Shown: in pieces, positions 8,073 through 16,630 of the stretch
How positions within the stretch are numbered: the first letter of the stretch is position 1
How the letters are laid out: the number at the start of each line of letters is the position of its first letter
NCBI GenBank assembly: GCA_028285005.1
Contig: JANQQP010000002.1
Coordinates: 1-49,159, forward strand
Direction of reading: 5' to 3'
Length of the DNA: 49,159 nt
DNA from: Dehalococcoidia bacterium
GTDB taxonomy: Bacteria > Chloroflexota > Dehalococcoidia > Lucifugimonadales > Lucifugimonadaceae
Position numbers and translations under genes: made by a program
The notes under the pieces: generated by a model
The model's input: only the letters and a program-made list of their open reading frames with translations
What the model was told of the DNA's origin: nothing
Databases searched by the model: none

Positions 8073-9320
8073 CTAGTCTGCGTGCCGCAGAGCAGCGATC
8101 AGATGCCTCATCGTGAAGCTCTGGCCCGACATCAGGATCGCGGCACGGAAGATCCGCGCCGAAACCCAGAGCATTGCCAGGCCGAGGACTACGACGCCAG
8201 TAAGCGACAGGATGATCTCAGTTCCGGTTATTTCGCTCCCGACCGCAAGCCGCATCATGATCGCCGGACCTGCTGTGAACGGGAAATAGGTGAGCGCTTT
8301 GATAACTGTGCCGTCTGGCTGATTGATGAGCAGCCCCAGCAGCCAGAGCGGAATCCAGGGCACGAGCGCAATGAGCGGAGCGTTGCGCGATGCCGCTCTC
8401 GCGGATGAGCTGACCGCGCCCACGAAGATCCCGAGGACAATCGAAAGGAAGTAGGCGGCAATGAAGCTACCGAGCAGAGCGGCGCCGGTACCGACCGACA
8501 CCGTCAGGTCTCCAGCATCCTCGATGCCGTCGAACATCAGCGGCACTGTGATGAACGCGGCGATCACCCACACTGCCGCTTGCACGAGCCCGATGGCGCC
8601 AAGCGAAAGCAGTTTGCCCATCACCACAGACAGCGGAGAGATCGAGGTGATGACCAACTCCACCAGCTTGTTCTCCTTCTCGTCGGAGACGCTCTGGACC
8701 ATGCTGCCAACGCCGACCTGGATGCTTATCGCGAGCAGGCCAATGAACAGTAACGGAACGATGAACTCTCCCACTCTCACGGCCGTCGGATCGGGTTCTT
8801 CGATGCTCCCGTCTGCCTGCACGTCCAGGTTTCTGTAGAAGGCCGGATTGAAAGCGAGACTCAGCGTCTCAGAGTCCAACTGCTCGCCCACGATACTGCC
8901 GGTGAGGGCTGCGTTGAACCTTCCTTCCTCACCTCCGAACCCGAACACTCCGGTGAACCTGTGGTACTGATCGATCTCACGGTTTTCTGGGTAGTCTGCG
9001 GGTATTACGAAAAACGAATCGATCTCGTCGTTCCTGACAGCGGCGACACCCGCATCAACGTCCTGGTATCTCGACGGCCCAGTCTCTCCCTCCAGGTCAG
9101 CGAACATACCGCTGTTGTCTACGAATCCGAGCCGTTCAAACCCGACCACGGCCGCTGGCTCGTCGTCCTGGAATATGTCCACGATGACCGGCACGAGCCA
9201 GATCCCCGCGACGAGCAGGACCGGAATGGCCAGAGTGAAGATCAGATAGGCTCCGCTGCTCAGGTTCCGGCGTGTCTCCTCGCCGAAGACGATGCGAATC
9301 TCAGCCGCTCTTCCGCGCAC
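8073..9320 (-). CDS. ABC-2 type permease, NatB-like
   Basis: 415 residues. One membrane helix at about 22-50 is followed by a large extracytoplasmic domain (about 50-190), then about five helices from 195 to 400. This is the layout of NatB/YhaP sodium- or drug-export permeases. VQSVSDEKENKLVELVITSISPLSVVMGK carries the family signature (EKENK...E at the start of the helical half). The GTG start at 9318-9320 lies 20 bases inside the end of the ATPase gene, so the two are coupled. It should form a homodimeric channel with the NatA-like ATPase. Confidence 0.88.
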   Translation of the reverse strand: MRGRAAEIRIVFGEETRRNLSSGAYLIFTLAIPVLLVAGIWLVPVIVDIFQDDEPAAVVGFERLGFVDNSGMFADLEGETGPSRYQDVDAGVAAVRNDEIDSFFVIPADYPENREIDQYHRFTGVFGFGGEEGRFNAALTGSIVGEQLDSETLSLAFNPAFYRNLDVQADGSIEEPDPTAVRVGEFIVPLLFIGLLAISIQVGVGSMVQSVSDEKENKLVELVITSISPLSVVMGKLLSLGAIGLVQAAVWVIAAFITVPLMFDGIEDAGDLTVSVGTGAALLGSFIAAYFLSIVLGIFVGAVSSSARAASRNAPLIALVPWIPLWLLGLLINQPDGTVIKALTYFPFTAGPAIMMRLAVGSEITGTEIILSLTGVVVLGLAMLWVSARIFRAAILMSGQSFTMRHLIAALRHAD

Positions 9321-10272
9321 GCGTCACCTCTTCTATGAAGATCTCATTGAGTGAAGGCAGGAGCTTCTCGAAGCGATCGACCGCTATTCCTGAGTCCGCG
9401 TAGGCCTTCAGAACACGCTCGGCCGAGTATTCGCCGTCGAGCGGGAATTCGATCGTGCCGTCGGACCCGTTTCCCGCAGCTAGTCCTCCCAGCTCGTCTG
9501 GGATGCCCGCCGCATCAACCTGCAGCGATGTCGCTCCGTACGAACTCTTGATCTCATCGAGCCCTCCGAACAGCAGCAGTCTTCCACGGTCGATGAGTGC
9601 AACGCGCTCACACATCTCCTCAACGTCCGACATGATGTGAGTGCTGAACATGATCGTCGCACCAGCCTCAACTCGTTCGTTGAGCATCTGTTTCATCAAC
9701 TGAGTGCTCAGCGGGTCCAGTCCTGCGAAGGGCTCATCGAGGATCAGGAAGTCGGGGTCGTGGATGGTCGCCACGATGAACTGCACCATCTGCCGCATTC
9801 CGCCAGAGAGCGCGTCCACCTTGTCGTAGCGGTGCTCGTAGAGCCCGGTCCGCTCGAGCAACTCACCGGCACGCCGCTCCGCCTCACCGAACGACAGGCC
9901 CTTTAGGCGGGCAAGATACCGAATCGCGTCCAGCATCTTGCCTTTGCGAGGCAATCCAGTCTCCTGCGGGAGGTAGCCGACCTGCTGAAGCCGGGCGCGG
10001 ACCGGCTCGCCGCCAAGAATGGATACCGAGCCGCCGTCCGGCCTGATGATTCCCAGTGACATCCGGATGGTCGTGGTCTTGCCGGAGCCGTTCGGCCCGA
10101 GAAACCCGAATATCTCGCCGCGGTTGACGTGGAACGAGACATCATCGACCACTCTGCGTCCCCTGGCAGTTCCGCCTGGAACGAGGTTCGACAGGGTGTC
10201 GACGACCGATCGGCTGCCGACGCCGTAGATCTTCGTCAGGTTGTCGACCTGCAGGATCTGTTCTTGGGCCAC
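9301..10272 (-). CDS. ABC exporter ATP-binding protein, NatA-like
   Basis: 323 residues. Walker A GPNGSGKTTT (59-68), Q-loop LPQETGL, signature LSGGMRQ (155-161), Walker B FLILDEPFAGLD (about 175-186) and H-loop STH are all complete. The C-terminal 100 residues form the extension usual in NatA/YhaQ-type exporters. The family matches NatA/YhaQ, which drive Na+ or toxic-compound efflux with a NatB permease; the permease gene overlaps its 3' end. The start is GTG at 10270-10272, with no clear ribosome site. A segment of about 25 residues inserted between the first strand and the strand before Walker A (about 18-40) is longer than usual. Confidence 0.92.
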   Translation of the reverse strand: MAQEQILQVDNLTKIYGVGSRSVVDTLSNLVPGGTARGRRVVDDVSFHVNRGEIFGFLGPNGSGKTTTIRMSLGIIRPDGGSVSILGGEPVRARLQQVGYLPQETGLPRKGKMLDAIRYLARLKGLSFGEAERRAGELLERTGLYEHRYDKVDALSGGMRQMVQFIVATIHDPDFLILDEPFAGLDPLSTQLMKQMLNERVEAGATIMFSTHIMSDVEEMCERVALIDRGRLLLFGGLDEIKSSYGATSLQVDAAGIPDELGGLAAGNGSDGTIEFPLDGEYSAERVLKAYADSGIAVDRFEKLLPSLNEIFIEEVTRARKSG

Positions 10273-10374
10273 TGCTTAACTACTCGGCTTGGCCGCAGTG
10301 CCGAACGAGCCTGCATCAGTCGCCTTTTTCATATCGTGTCCCTCCGTTGAGCGGGCATTCCCGTAGTCGTGCGG

Positions 10375-11475
10375 TTAGCCCTGCAGGAACTCACTTAGCA
10401 GGTCCACGTTATTCGGGCTCGGCTCAAGCCCGCCGCCGTCGACCCGGTTCATCACCTCGGTCACTCCCGCGTTTACAGGCGTCTCAACACCTGCGAGCTG
10501 ACCCTTTTCAACGATGTATCCGTTGAGGAAATTTGCCTCGGTCTTACGACCCTTGATCACGTCCTGCAGCAAGGAAGCGCGGCCTGGAGCGCCAAGCCGC
10601 TTGATCTGCTCTTCGCTTAATCCCAGCGCTCCGTTCGCCGGTACCGCATCCACCTTCGCCTTGACGTCCTGGTATTGCGTTGTTGTCGTCGCGGCGATGA
10701 ACTCCTCCTGCGGAACGCCGCCAAGAGGTCCGAACAGAGGCTCGAACACGAAGCCGAGCGAAGTGCCAACGCGTAACGTCTCGGCTGTGATCGCCACCTG
10801 GACAAGACCCAGCAGTTCCCGCTGGTCCGCAGTCATCTCCTCTGGATGCGGGCCGATCAGCCCCGACGGTGCGTTGCCGGTCGCGTTGGCTATCAGCTTG
10901 CTCCAGCGCGCTCCCCAGATATTCGTCGTCGCATCCGCCGGGCCGATCACGCCTAGCGCGTCCGCAACGGCCTGCGCCCTTGGAGTCACGCTGCCGTTCA
11001 ACTCGCCAACGTGAAACCCGAGGCCTTGCATCGGGTCGGTCCTGATCACATGGCCCGGGTCGTAGATGGCGGAACTGATCGTCGGCACGCAGCCAACGGT
11101 ACGGTTGAAGCCGACCACCTCGGCGACGGCCTCATCATTCATGCCGTTCTGCGCCGGATATACCGCGCCAGTCGGTTTCAAGTAACGCTCGATGAAAGTG
11201 GTCGCCCACTTCGTGTCGTAGGACTTCACAGATAGGAAGACAGTGTCGAACTGAGCGTCTCGCTCAGCCACGTCGCTCAGGTGAAGGGCCTCGACCTCAA
11301 CCGAGAACGAGTCCTTCACATCGGTCAGCTTCAGGCCGTCCGACCTGATGGCGTCGACGTGGTCCGGCCACTGGTCGATCACGGTGATCTCGTAACCGTC
11401 ACGGGCAAGGTATGCGGCGATCGCCCCGCCGATTGCGCCGGCGCCCATGACGGCGATCTTTCCTTCGATTCTCAT
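10375..11475 (-). CDS. Ketopantoate reductase (PanE/ApbA) family protein
   Basis: 366 residues, longer than the usual 290-310. The NADP-binding motif VMGAGAIGG is at about 9-17. The family active-site features are SVKSYDT with Lys84, and WSKLIANATGNAPSGL with Lys193, Asn197 and Asn201. GRKTEANFLNG near the end is the classic C-terminal signature. True PanE reduces 2-dehydropantoate to pantoate for coenzyme A synthesis; longer members often act on other 2-oxo acids, so the substrate is open. ATG at 11473-11475 with ggag 6 bases upstream. It may be co-transcribed with the NatA/NatB genes after a 102-base gap. Confidence 0.85.
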   Translation of the reverse strand: MRIEGKIAVMGAGAIGGAIAAYLARDGYEITVIDQWPDHVDAIRSDGLKLTDVKDSFSVEVEALHLSDVAERDAQFDTVFLSVKSYDTKWATTFIERYLKPTGAVYPAQNGMNDEAVAEVVGFNRTVGCVPTISSAIYDPGHVIRTDPMQGLGFHVGELNGSVTPRAQAVADALGVIGPADATTNIWGARWSKLIANATGNAPSGLIGPHPEEMTADQRELLGLVQVAITAETLRVGTSLGFVFEPLFGPLGGVPQEEFIAATTTTQYQDVKAKVDAVPANGALGLSEEQIKRLGAPGRASLLQDVIKGRKTEANFLNGYIVEKGQLAGVETPVNAGVTEVMNRVDGGGLEPSPNNVDLLSEFLQG

Positions 11476-11641
11476 TGCAAGCTCCGGTGATGAGGGTGGG
11501 CGTCTGTCTGGCTACTATTGAACGGCAGTCGGCACGCAAGAAATCGGTAGCGCCGCCCACCGAACTAACCGCTGGCCACGAGTTGGGAATATACACGAAC
11601 GCCACATCGTTCTAGTCGAGCCCACGCATGAGGTAAGAGTC

Positions 11642-11926
11642 ATGGATCGCGAAGAGCGGATAACTCAGATCAGCCGCATCAGGGTGAAGGACCTCGAGGC
11701 TTTCAAGGCGATTCACGCGCGGGCGATTACAGCGCAAGAGAAGTTCGGTGTTGACGAGGTCGTCTATCAGTCAGTGGATGACCCGCGCAGCATGACCGTC
11801 GTGATCACGGGAGAGCGACGAGCGCTGAAATCGTGGCTGGAAAGTCCGGAGCGAGCATCACTCGCGAAGCTATTGGAGTTGGAAGCCGATCCGGTGACGT
11901 GGCAGGCAACCGAGTTGAGGGGTTAG
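11642..11926 (+). CDS. Small hypothetical protein, possible dimeric alpha-beta barrel
   Basis: 94 residues, ATG with gagg 8 bases upstream. I do not recognise it firmly. The alternation ISRIRVKDLEAFKAIHARA, then VVYQSVDDPRSMTVVITGE, then a helix ALKSWLESPERASLAKL suggests a ferredoxin-like dimeric alpha-beta barrel, as in antibiotic-biosynthesis mono-oxygenase-like proteins; this is inference. It is divergent from the PanE-like gene (166-base shared upstream region) and convergent with the Thr-Pro-rich lipoprotein gene, 33 bases away. Confidence 0.65.
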   Translation: MDREERITQISRIRVKDLEAFKAIHARAITAQEKFGVDEVVYQSVDDPRSMTVVITGERRALKSWLESPERASLAKLLELEADPVTWQATELRG

Positions 11927-11959
11927 GGCCCCGCGCCGTCAGTCCCGCCGCGGGTGAGG

Positions 11960-12919
11960 TCACTCGAAGAAGCTGCTCACCACCAGCATCGTGTAGTCGA
12001 ATATCTCGCCACTGTTCGTGATGCCGACAGCCGGTATTTTCGGGTCGATCGCCACATAACCGGTCGGCTCCACCACTACGACCGGTCGAACGGATGGCGA
12101 TGTGTCCGGGGTCGCCGTCGCAACGGTTGACGGTTCAGCTTCAGGTGTCTCCGGCTGCTCGGTCTCGTCTGGCAGCAGATCGCCGCCATCCTCTGCGGAC
12201 TCCTCGAGCTCATCCAAGTCATCGTCCGGTTCTTTCACCTCGCTGTCAGCATCGTCCAGGTCGTCGTCGTCGAACACTGGTGTGGCGATCGGTGTCGGGC
12301 GCGGGGGCGGCAAAACGGCTGGAACCGGCGTAGCAACCGGCGACGGCGTCGCAGCGGCGTCTGTGAAAGGGTCGCTTTCCAGACCAGGTACTGCAGTCGC
12401 AGTCGGCACCGGCGTTTTTGTTGGAGCTGGTGTCGGGGTCGGTACCGGCGTTTCTGTTGGAGCCGGCGTCGCAGTTGGAGTGAGAGTCGCTTCAGGTGTT
12501 GGCGTCGTAGCGGCCGAGTCGGTCTGGCCCGGAGTTGGCGTAGACGTGGGAGTCGGTGTAGCTGTAGCCGTGGGAACAGATGTCGGGGTGACCGTGGGAG
12601 TGGCCGTCGGCGCCGGGGTCGCCGTAGGAACAGGAGTTACCGTCGGCGTCGGTGTTGGCACCGGCGTGGCGGTAGCGGTAGGCGTCGCAGTAGGCGGTGG
12701 TCCGTCGTCATCATCGTCGTCGTCATCATCGTCGTCGAACAACGGTCCGTCGGAAGGAGCCTGGAAAACCGTTTCAAGCGGCTCCGGTGGCAATCGTGTG
12801 GGGGCGGTGCCATCAGCCGCAGGTGCAGCGCAGGCTGCCACGATCGCGATGAATGGCATACCGATGCTCCAGAGAGCAGCTCGAACGGGTAGTGTCGATG
12901 TGGGAAGGTGGATGAACAA
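11960..12919 (-). CDS. Thr-Pro-rich lipoprotein with poly-Asp tract
   Basis: 319 residues. A basic-hydrophobic N-terminus ends in the lipobox VAAC (Cys about 30), so it is probably lipid-anchored outside the cell. After an 11-residue run of aspartate (about 62-72) comes a long PTPTPTATP-type region (about 73-200). Such low-complexity wall-spanning linkers are common in Chloroflexota. It is followed by a second acidic stretch ([24 protein letters not shown]) and a short hydrophobic C-terminal segment ([25 protein letters not shown]). No enzyme domain is seen; the C-terminal 60 residues may be a small folded module. Start is TTG at 12917-12919 without a clear ribosome site; a methionine 20 residues later would leave a shorter signal peptide. 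The opposite strand is open for 900 bases because of repeat composition; the signal peptide favours this strand. Confidence 0.75.
   Translation of the reverse strand: MFIHLPTSTLPVRAALWSIGMPFIAIVAACAAPAADGTAPTRLPPEPLETVFQAPSDGPLFDDDDDDDDDDDGPPPTATPTATATPVPTPTPTVTPVPTATPAPTATPTVTPTSVPTATATPTPTSTPTPGQTDSAATTPTPEATLTPTATPAPTETPVPTPTPAPTKTPVPTATAVPGLESDPFTDAAATPSPVATPVPAVLPPPRPTPIATPVFDDDDLDDADSEVKEPDDDLDELEESAEDGGDLLPDETEQPETPEAEPSTVATATPDTSPSVRPVVVVEPTGYVAIDPKIPAVGITNSGEIFDYTMLVVSSFFE
12704..12736. repeat. Trinucleotide tract encoding 11 aspartates
   Basis: Eleven consecutive gtc/atc triplets (GAC/GAT on the coding minus strand). Slippage here would change the number of Asp residues in the lipoprotein without breaking the frame. 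Confidence 0.85.
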
Positions 12920-13188
12920 CTCGTCGTACCGAAGTGTCGGCCTTGAAGCCGCGAAGGACGCGTATCTATCAAAGCTACATTCGAGAAGGATCGCTACCTG
13001 TAGCCATCAGGATCATGTCGGTTCGTGAGAACACCCAATTTCCGATATGAGGGCGCCCGAGGGCAGACAGATGGAATCTTGCCGCCGAACGACGGTCGAT
13101 AAGCGCTGAGAGTTGGGTATCGAAGAGGCGCGACCGATTGGGCGTCCCGGGAATCGCCTGATCAGAGGCAGTACCTGATACCTTGCGC

Positions 13189-13677
13189 CTACTGCGTCGC
13201 GTAAGCCCTCAGCAGGTCATGCCTGGCGATCACGCCGATCGGCTTGCCGTCCTGGACCACAACCAGGTGACTCATGTGAGTCTTCAGCAACTGGTCCGCG
13301 ACCTGCCACAGCGGCGTCTCTTTAGTAACGGTTGGGGGTGACTCAAGCATCGCCTCGGATACCGGCTCTCTGTGGCTCGCGACGAAAGCCTCCTGCACAT
13401 CGCCGATCCGGTCGGGTCCGGCGACATACAACTCCTCAAGCACCCTGCGGTCGTGGCTGTAGGCGGACGACGGCTTAACGCCTGCAATCTGGACCTGGAA
13501 AGTGCGCTCAGTCACCACGCCGGTCATCTTGCCCTGTTCATCGACCACTGGCAGACAGCCGATGCGGTTGGTGATCATGAGCTGCGCGGCCTCTTTAAGA
13601 GGTGTCGACTCACCGATCACGACAGGCGGACTGGACATCACCTCACCGGCCTTCGCTTCGAGTAGAGATAGTGGCAT
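13189..13677 (-). CDS. CBS-domain pair protein
   Basis: 162 residues from the ATG at 13675-13677, which has aggag 7 bases upstream; a longer in-frame extension to 13821 lacks domain content. First CBS domain about 8-65 (GEVMSSPPVVIGESTPLKEAAQLM, then RIGCLPVVDEQGKMTGVVTERTF). Second about 103-160 (EAMLESPPTVTKETPLWQVADQLL, then MSHLVVVQDGKPIGVIARHDLL). The pair should form a Bateman module binding adenosine nucleotides. Between them lies a helical insert of about 35 residues. No effector domain is attached, so it probably senses energy state and acts on a partner that is not obvious here. Confidence 0.9.
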   Translation of the reverse strand: MPLSLLEAKAGEVMSSPPVVIGESTPLKEAAQLMITNRIGCLPVVDEQGKMTGVVTERTFQVQIAGVKPSSAYSHDRRVLEELYVAGPDRIGDVQEAFVASHREPVSEAMLESPPTVTKETPLWQVADQLLKTHMSHLVVVQDGKPIGVIARHDLLRAYATQ

Positions 13678-14034
13678 CGCATCGCTCCTGATGTTGCTGG
13701 ATAATCGAAGGTCCGCGGTCGACTGCCCAGCGAGTTCAGGGATCACATCTGTGCGGGCGTAGGTCGATCGTGGAGGTAGACGTGTGGTGGGTCGGATTTT
13801 CAGGGCTGCGAATCGCCACAACGCCGCAGAGGCATGACATATTCGTGAGCGAGTGCGCTGACAGGGGCAGGATTCACGAAATCCTCATCCGTTCCACAGA
13901 CGGCAAACTGACTGCGACTGCAGTAGCCGCTAACGTGGACTGAAGCCGCAGCCTCACAATAAGGCAGCGCGGGTGACGCCTGGCCCGAGTGAGAGGCCAG
14001 CACTGTCGGCACAACAACGAAATCGCATCGGAAG
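13678..14034. other. Divergent intergenic region, no gene seen
   Basis: 357 bases between the CBS gene (minus) and the histidine kinase gene (plus). Two short inverted repeats were seen (ggatt/aatcc near 13872 and ctggcc/ggccag near 13980). No clear promoter boxes or small coding sequence with a ribosome site. Confidence 0.5.
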
Positions 14035-15735
14035 ATGACCTCCAGAGAAAAGGCTGCACAATCGGATCTCCTGACGAGATCCGGTTCGAATCGCGCCCGT
14101 CTCATTCGTTCAGAGTTGGGCGCGGAACAGCGGCTGGCAAAGGACCGTCGTAGTGCCGATGGCTACGACATCGCGGACTCTTTGGTGAGTCTGCCGGAGC
14201 TGGCGCGCCAGCTCGTCGGAGCAGACTTTGCGGCAGTAACCGTCCTGGACACGGACGGCTCGGTGCTGGACATGCTCTACGCAGGGCTCACCAGGGAGCA
14301 GGCAGACAGGATCGGCTCTCCACCCAAAGGCATCGGCATCCTTGGGAGACTCGGTGAGAACGATGGCCCCCTGATGCTTAGACGCATCGCAGGCCATCCC
14401 CAGTCCGCAGGATTTCCGGAAGGCCATCCTCCGATGGATGCGTTGCTCGGCGTGCGCGTCTCATCCGGAGACCAGCGCACCGCAAACCTTTACGTTTGCA
14501 AAGGCCCCGGAAACGGTGTCTTCTCCGAGGAGGACCAGGAGAAGATTGTCGCGCTCGCAAACTACGCCCGGATTGCTCTCGATAACGCCCGCCTTTACAG
14601 CGATGAGCACAGGTTGCGCACCTCAGCCGAAGCCGCAGAGCAACGACTGGCCGCTGTCATTCACGGCTCTGCAGCCGGCGTTGTCGTCAAGGACGCTCAA
14701 GACGGTCACTTCGTCCAAGTCAGCGGTGAGGCCGAGAGGATCGCCGGCGTCGAACTGCCGGGTAAGGTATCTGCCGAGAGCCATCCTTTCGAGCGACTCT
14801 ATCACCGGGTCGACGGCACGCCGATGCCGCCCGAAGAGATACCGATGAACGTCGCTCTCAACCGCGGGGTCTCAAGTGGGCCGCTGGAGGTTCTCTTCGT
14901 TCGGCCGGATGGCACCAGGCTGCCGGTCGTCGCCAGTGCAGCACCGGTCTTCGACTCCTACGGCGAGCTCGACTCGGCGGTCTGCGTCTTCGTGGACATC
15001 ACCCGACTCAAAGAGCTGGAGATGGCGAAAGACGACTTTCTCTCAATGGTCACACACGATCTGCGGACGCCTCTCACGACCATCAAGGGTATGGCCGCAG
15101 CCGCGCTCGATTCTGCAACGCACTCAGACACCGACAGCGCAATCAGCTTTTTGGAACCGATAGACGACGAGGTCGACTACCTGACCGAACTGGTATCCAA
15201 CCTGCTCGACATGACGCGCATTGAGGCCGGAAGTGATGTGTTCGAATTCGAAGTGTGTCACCTCGCTGATATCGCACAGGACTCGCTGGCGCGAATAAGC
15301 AGGAGCCGGGACGCGCGAGGCCGTGACATCCACATCAACGTGCCGCCCGACCTCTCGCCAATCTACGCAGATCCGAGCCAGATCGGACGCGTCCTCGACA
15401 ACCTGTTATCGAACGCGCTCAAGTACTCGAACGATGGCATCGACATGACGGCTCGAAACGACCCTGACGCGAATGTCGTAAAGGTGGACGTCAGGGACCA
15501 CGGACCGGGCATCCCTGTCGAACAACAAGAAGCAATCTTTGATCGCTTCGCCCGGCTCAAGGGTTCCGGGACCGCAGGCAGACAGGGCTCAGGTCTCGGA
15601 CTGGCGATCTGCAGATCGATCATCAACGCCCACTCCGGCCAGATCGGAGTGGTGTCCGCTGGCGGCGGATCAAACTTCTGGTTCACACTGCCGGCCGATA
15701 CGGGAACCGACGAAAGCAAAGTCGGGAAGTCATAA
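14035..15735 (+). CDS. Sensor histidine kinase (GAF-PAS-HisKA-HATPase)
   Basis: 566 residues. A GAF-like domain at about 45-185 ends in FSEEDQEKIVALANYARIALDNARLY; a PAS-like domain at about 205-325 ends in VCVFVDITRLKELE. The phospho-acceptor is His341 in MVTHDLRTPLTTIKG. The ATPase domain has the N box GRVLDNLLSNALKYS, DHGPGIP, and GSGLGLAICRSIINAHSG. No membrane segment, so a soluble sensor. Its C-terminal half resembles KdpD, but no Kdp sensor domain or kdp genes are present. The ATG at 14035 has no well-spaced ribosome site. It is followed after 21 bases by its probable cognate regulator. Confidence 0.93.
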   Translation: MTSREKAAQSDLLTRSGSNRARLIRSELGAEQRLAKDRRSADGYDIADSLVSLPELARQLVGADFAAVTVLDTDGSVLDMLYAGLTREQADRIGSPPKGIGILGRLGENDGPLMLRRIAGHPQSAGFPEGHPPMDALLGVRVSSGDQRTANLYVCKGPGNGVFSEEDQEKIVALANYARIALDNARLYSDEHRLRTSAEAAEQRLAAVIHGSAAGVVVKDAQDGHFVQVSGEAERIAGVELPGKVSAESHPFERLYHRVDGTPMPPEEIPMNVALNRGVSSGPLEVLFVRPDGTRLPVVASAAPVFDSYGELDSAVCVFVDITRLKELEMAKDDFLSMVTHDLRTPLTTIKGMAAAALDSATHSDTDSAISFLEPIDDEVDYLTELVSNLLDMTRIEAGSDVFEFEVCHLADIAQDSLARISRSRDARGRDIHINVPPDLSPIYADPSQIGRVLDNLLSNALKYSNDGIDMTARNDPDANVVKVDVRDHGPGIPVEQQEAIFDRFARLKGSGTAGRQGSGLGLAICRSIINAHSGQIGVVSAGGGSNFWFTLPADTGTDESKVGKS

Positions 15736-15756
15736 GCAAGACCGGAGCCAAAAGAA

Positions 15757-16482
15757 ATGGTCAACGAAGCTAAGCAGTCCGGGAGTCAGTCACCCAAGGT
15801 GCTGGTTGTCGACGATGACCCGAAGATCCGCAGGCTGGTAGCGGCGCACATGTCGCAGCACGGCTTCGAAGTCGAACTGGCGGCAACCGGCGAAGAGGCG
15901 TTAGATAAAGCTCCCCTCCACCAACCTGCGGCCGTGGTTCTCGACATTTCGATGCCCGGCATCGGCGGATTCGAGGCTCTTGAGCGGCTGCGCGAGTGGT
16001 ACACCGACCCAGTAATCATCCTGTCGGCGACCGACCAGGAACGCGAAAAGGTGCGGGCGCTGGACCTGGGAGCCGACGACTATGTGACGAAGCCGTTCGG
16101 TACCGAGGAGCTCGCTGCCCGGCTGCGTGCGGCGATCAGGAGGGCAGAGCGGCTTTCATCACCTGACAACCAGTCCGAACCGATCGTTGACGCCACCGAC
16201 TTCAAGATCGATCTCGCTGCGAGGCTCGTCTACAAAGACGACGAAGAGATCAGGCTCACACGCACTGAGTTTGATCTTCTCCGCACTCTGGCCGTGGACG
16301 CAGGCAAGGTACTGACGCATCGACACCTGCTGCAGGAGGTCTGGGGCCCGGAGTACGGCGCCGAGACCGAGTACCTGCGCACCTTCGTCAAGCAGCTACG
16401 CCGAAAGCTGGAGCGGGACCCCTCCCGGCCAAAGCGAATCCTCACAGAACCCGGAGTAGGCTACCGCCTCTACCTGGAGTAG
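15757..16482 (+). CDS. OmpR-family response regulator, KdpE-like
   Basis: 241 residues. Receiver domain about 13-128: acidic pair Asp20/Asp21, phospho-acceptor Asp63 in VVLDISMPG, Lys112 in VTKPFG. The winged-helix DNA-binding domain at about 145-240 contains LTRTEFDLLRTLAVDAGKVLTHRHLLQEVWG and ends RILTEPGVGYRLYLE, very close to the KdpE consensus. It should be phosphorylated by the kinase encoded just upstream and bind DNA as a dimer. Target genes are not apparent; no potassium-transport genes lie in the window. ATG with a weak, distant ggag. Confidence 0.94.
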   Translation: MVNEAKQSGSQSPKVLVVDDDPKIRRLVAAHMSQHGFEVELAATGEEALDKAPLHQPAAVVLDISMPGIGGFEALERLREWYTDPVIILSATDQEREKVRALDLGADDYVTKPFGTEELAARLRAAIRRAERLSSPDNQSEPIVDATDFKIDLAARLVYKDDEEIRLTRTEFDLLRTLAVDAGKVLTHRHLLQEVWGPEYGAETEYLRTFVKQLRRKLERDPSRPKRILTEPGVGYRLYLE

Positions 16483-16510
16483 GGCGGCGCGGAAGGACGG
16501 GTCGAAGGTG

Positions 16511-16589
16511 TGTCATTCTGAACTTGATTCAGAATCTCTCGCTTGAGCAGGGATCCACGGTCAGATCCCTCCGCTGCGGTCGGGATGAC
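16511..16589. repeat. Repeat B copy 1
   Basis: Interspersed repeat that starts tgtcattctgaacttgattc and ends ggtcgggatgac. Hairpin 16516-16522 with 16528-16534 (ttctgaa/ttcagaa, 5-base loop); a second pairing gggat/atccc surrounds the conserved core acggtcag. Other copies are at 36990, 41534 and 48973. It lies between convergent genes. Confidence 0.85.
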
Positions 16590-16630
16590 GAACAAAATCC
16601 CCCTCCTCCAGCCGAGGGCGGGCTGCCGTC

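Noticed and set aside
12102..13028. Long plus-strand open frame of GVGVAVG repeats
   Set aside because: It is the mirror of the Thr-Pro codons of the minus-strand lipoprotein, which has a proper lipoprotein signal peptide; the plus frame has no domain or ribosome site.
14081..14100. tRNA-like T-loop ggttcgaatc
   Set aside because: Flanking bases do not form a 5-bp T stem and no acceptor or anticodon arms fit; it lies inside the kinase coding sequence.
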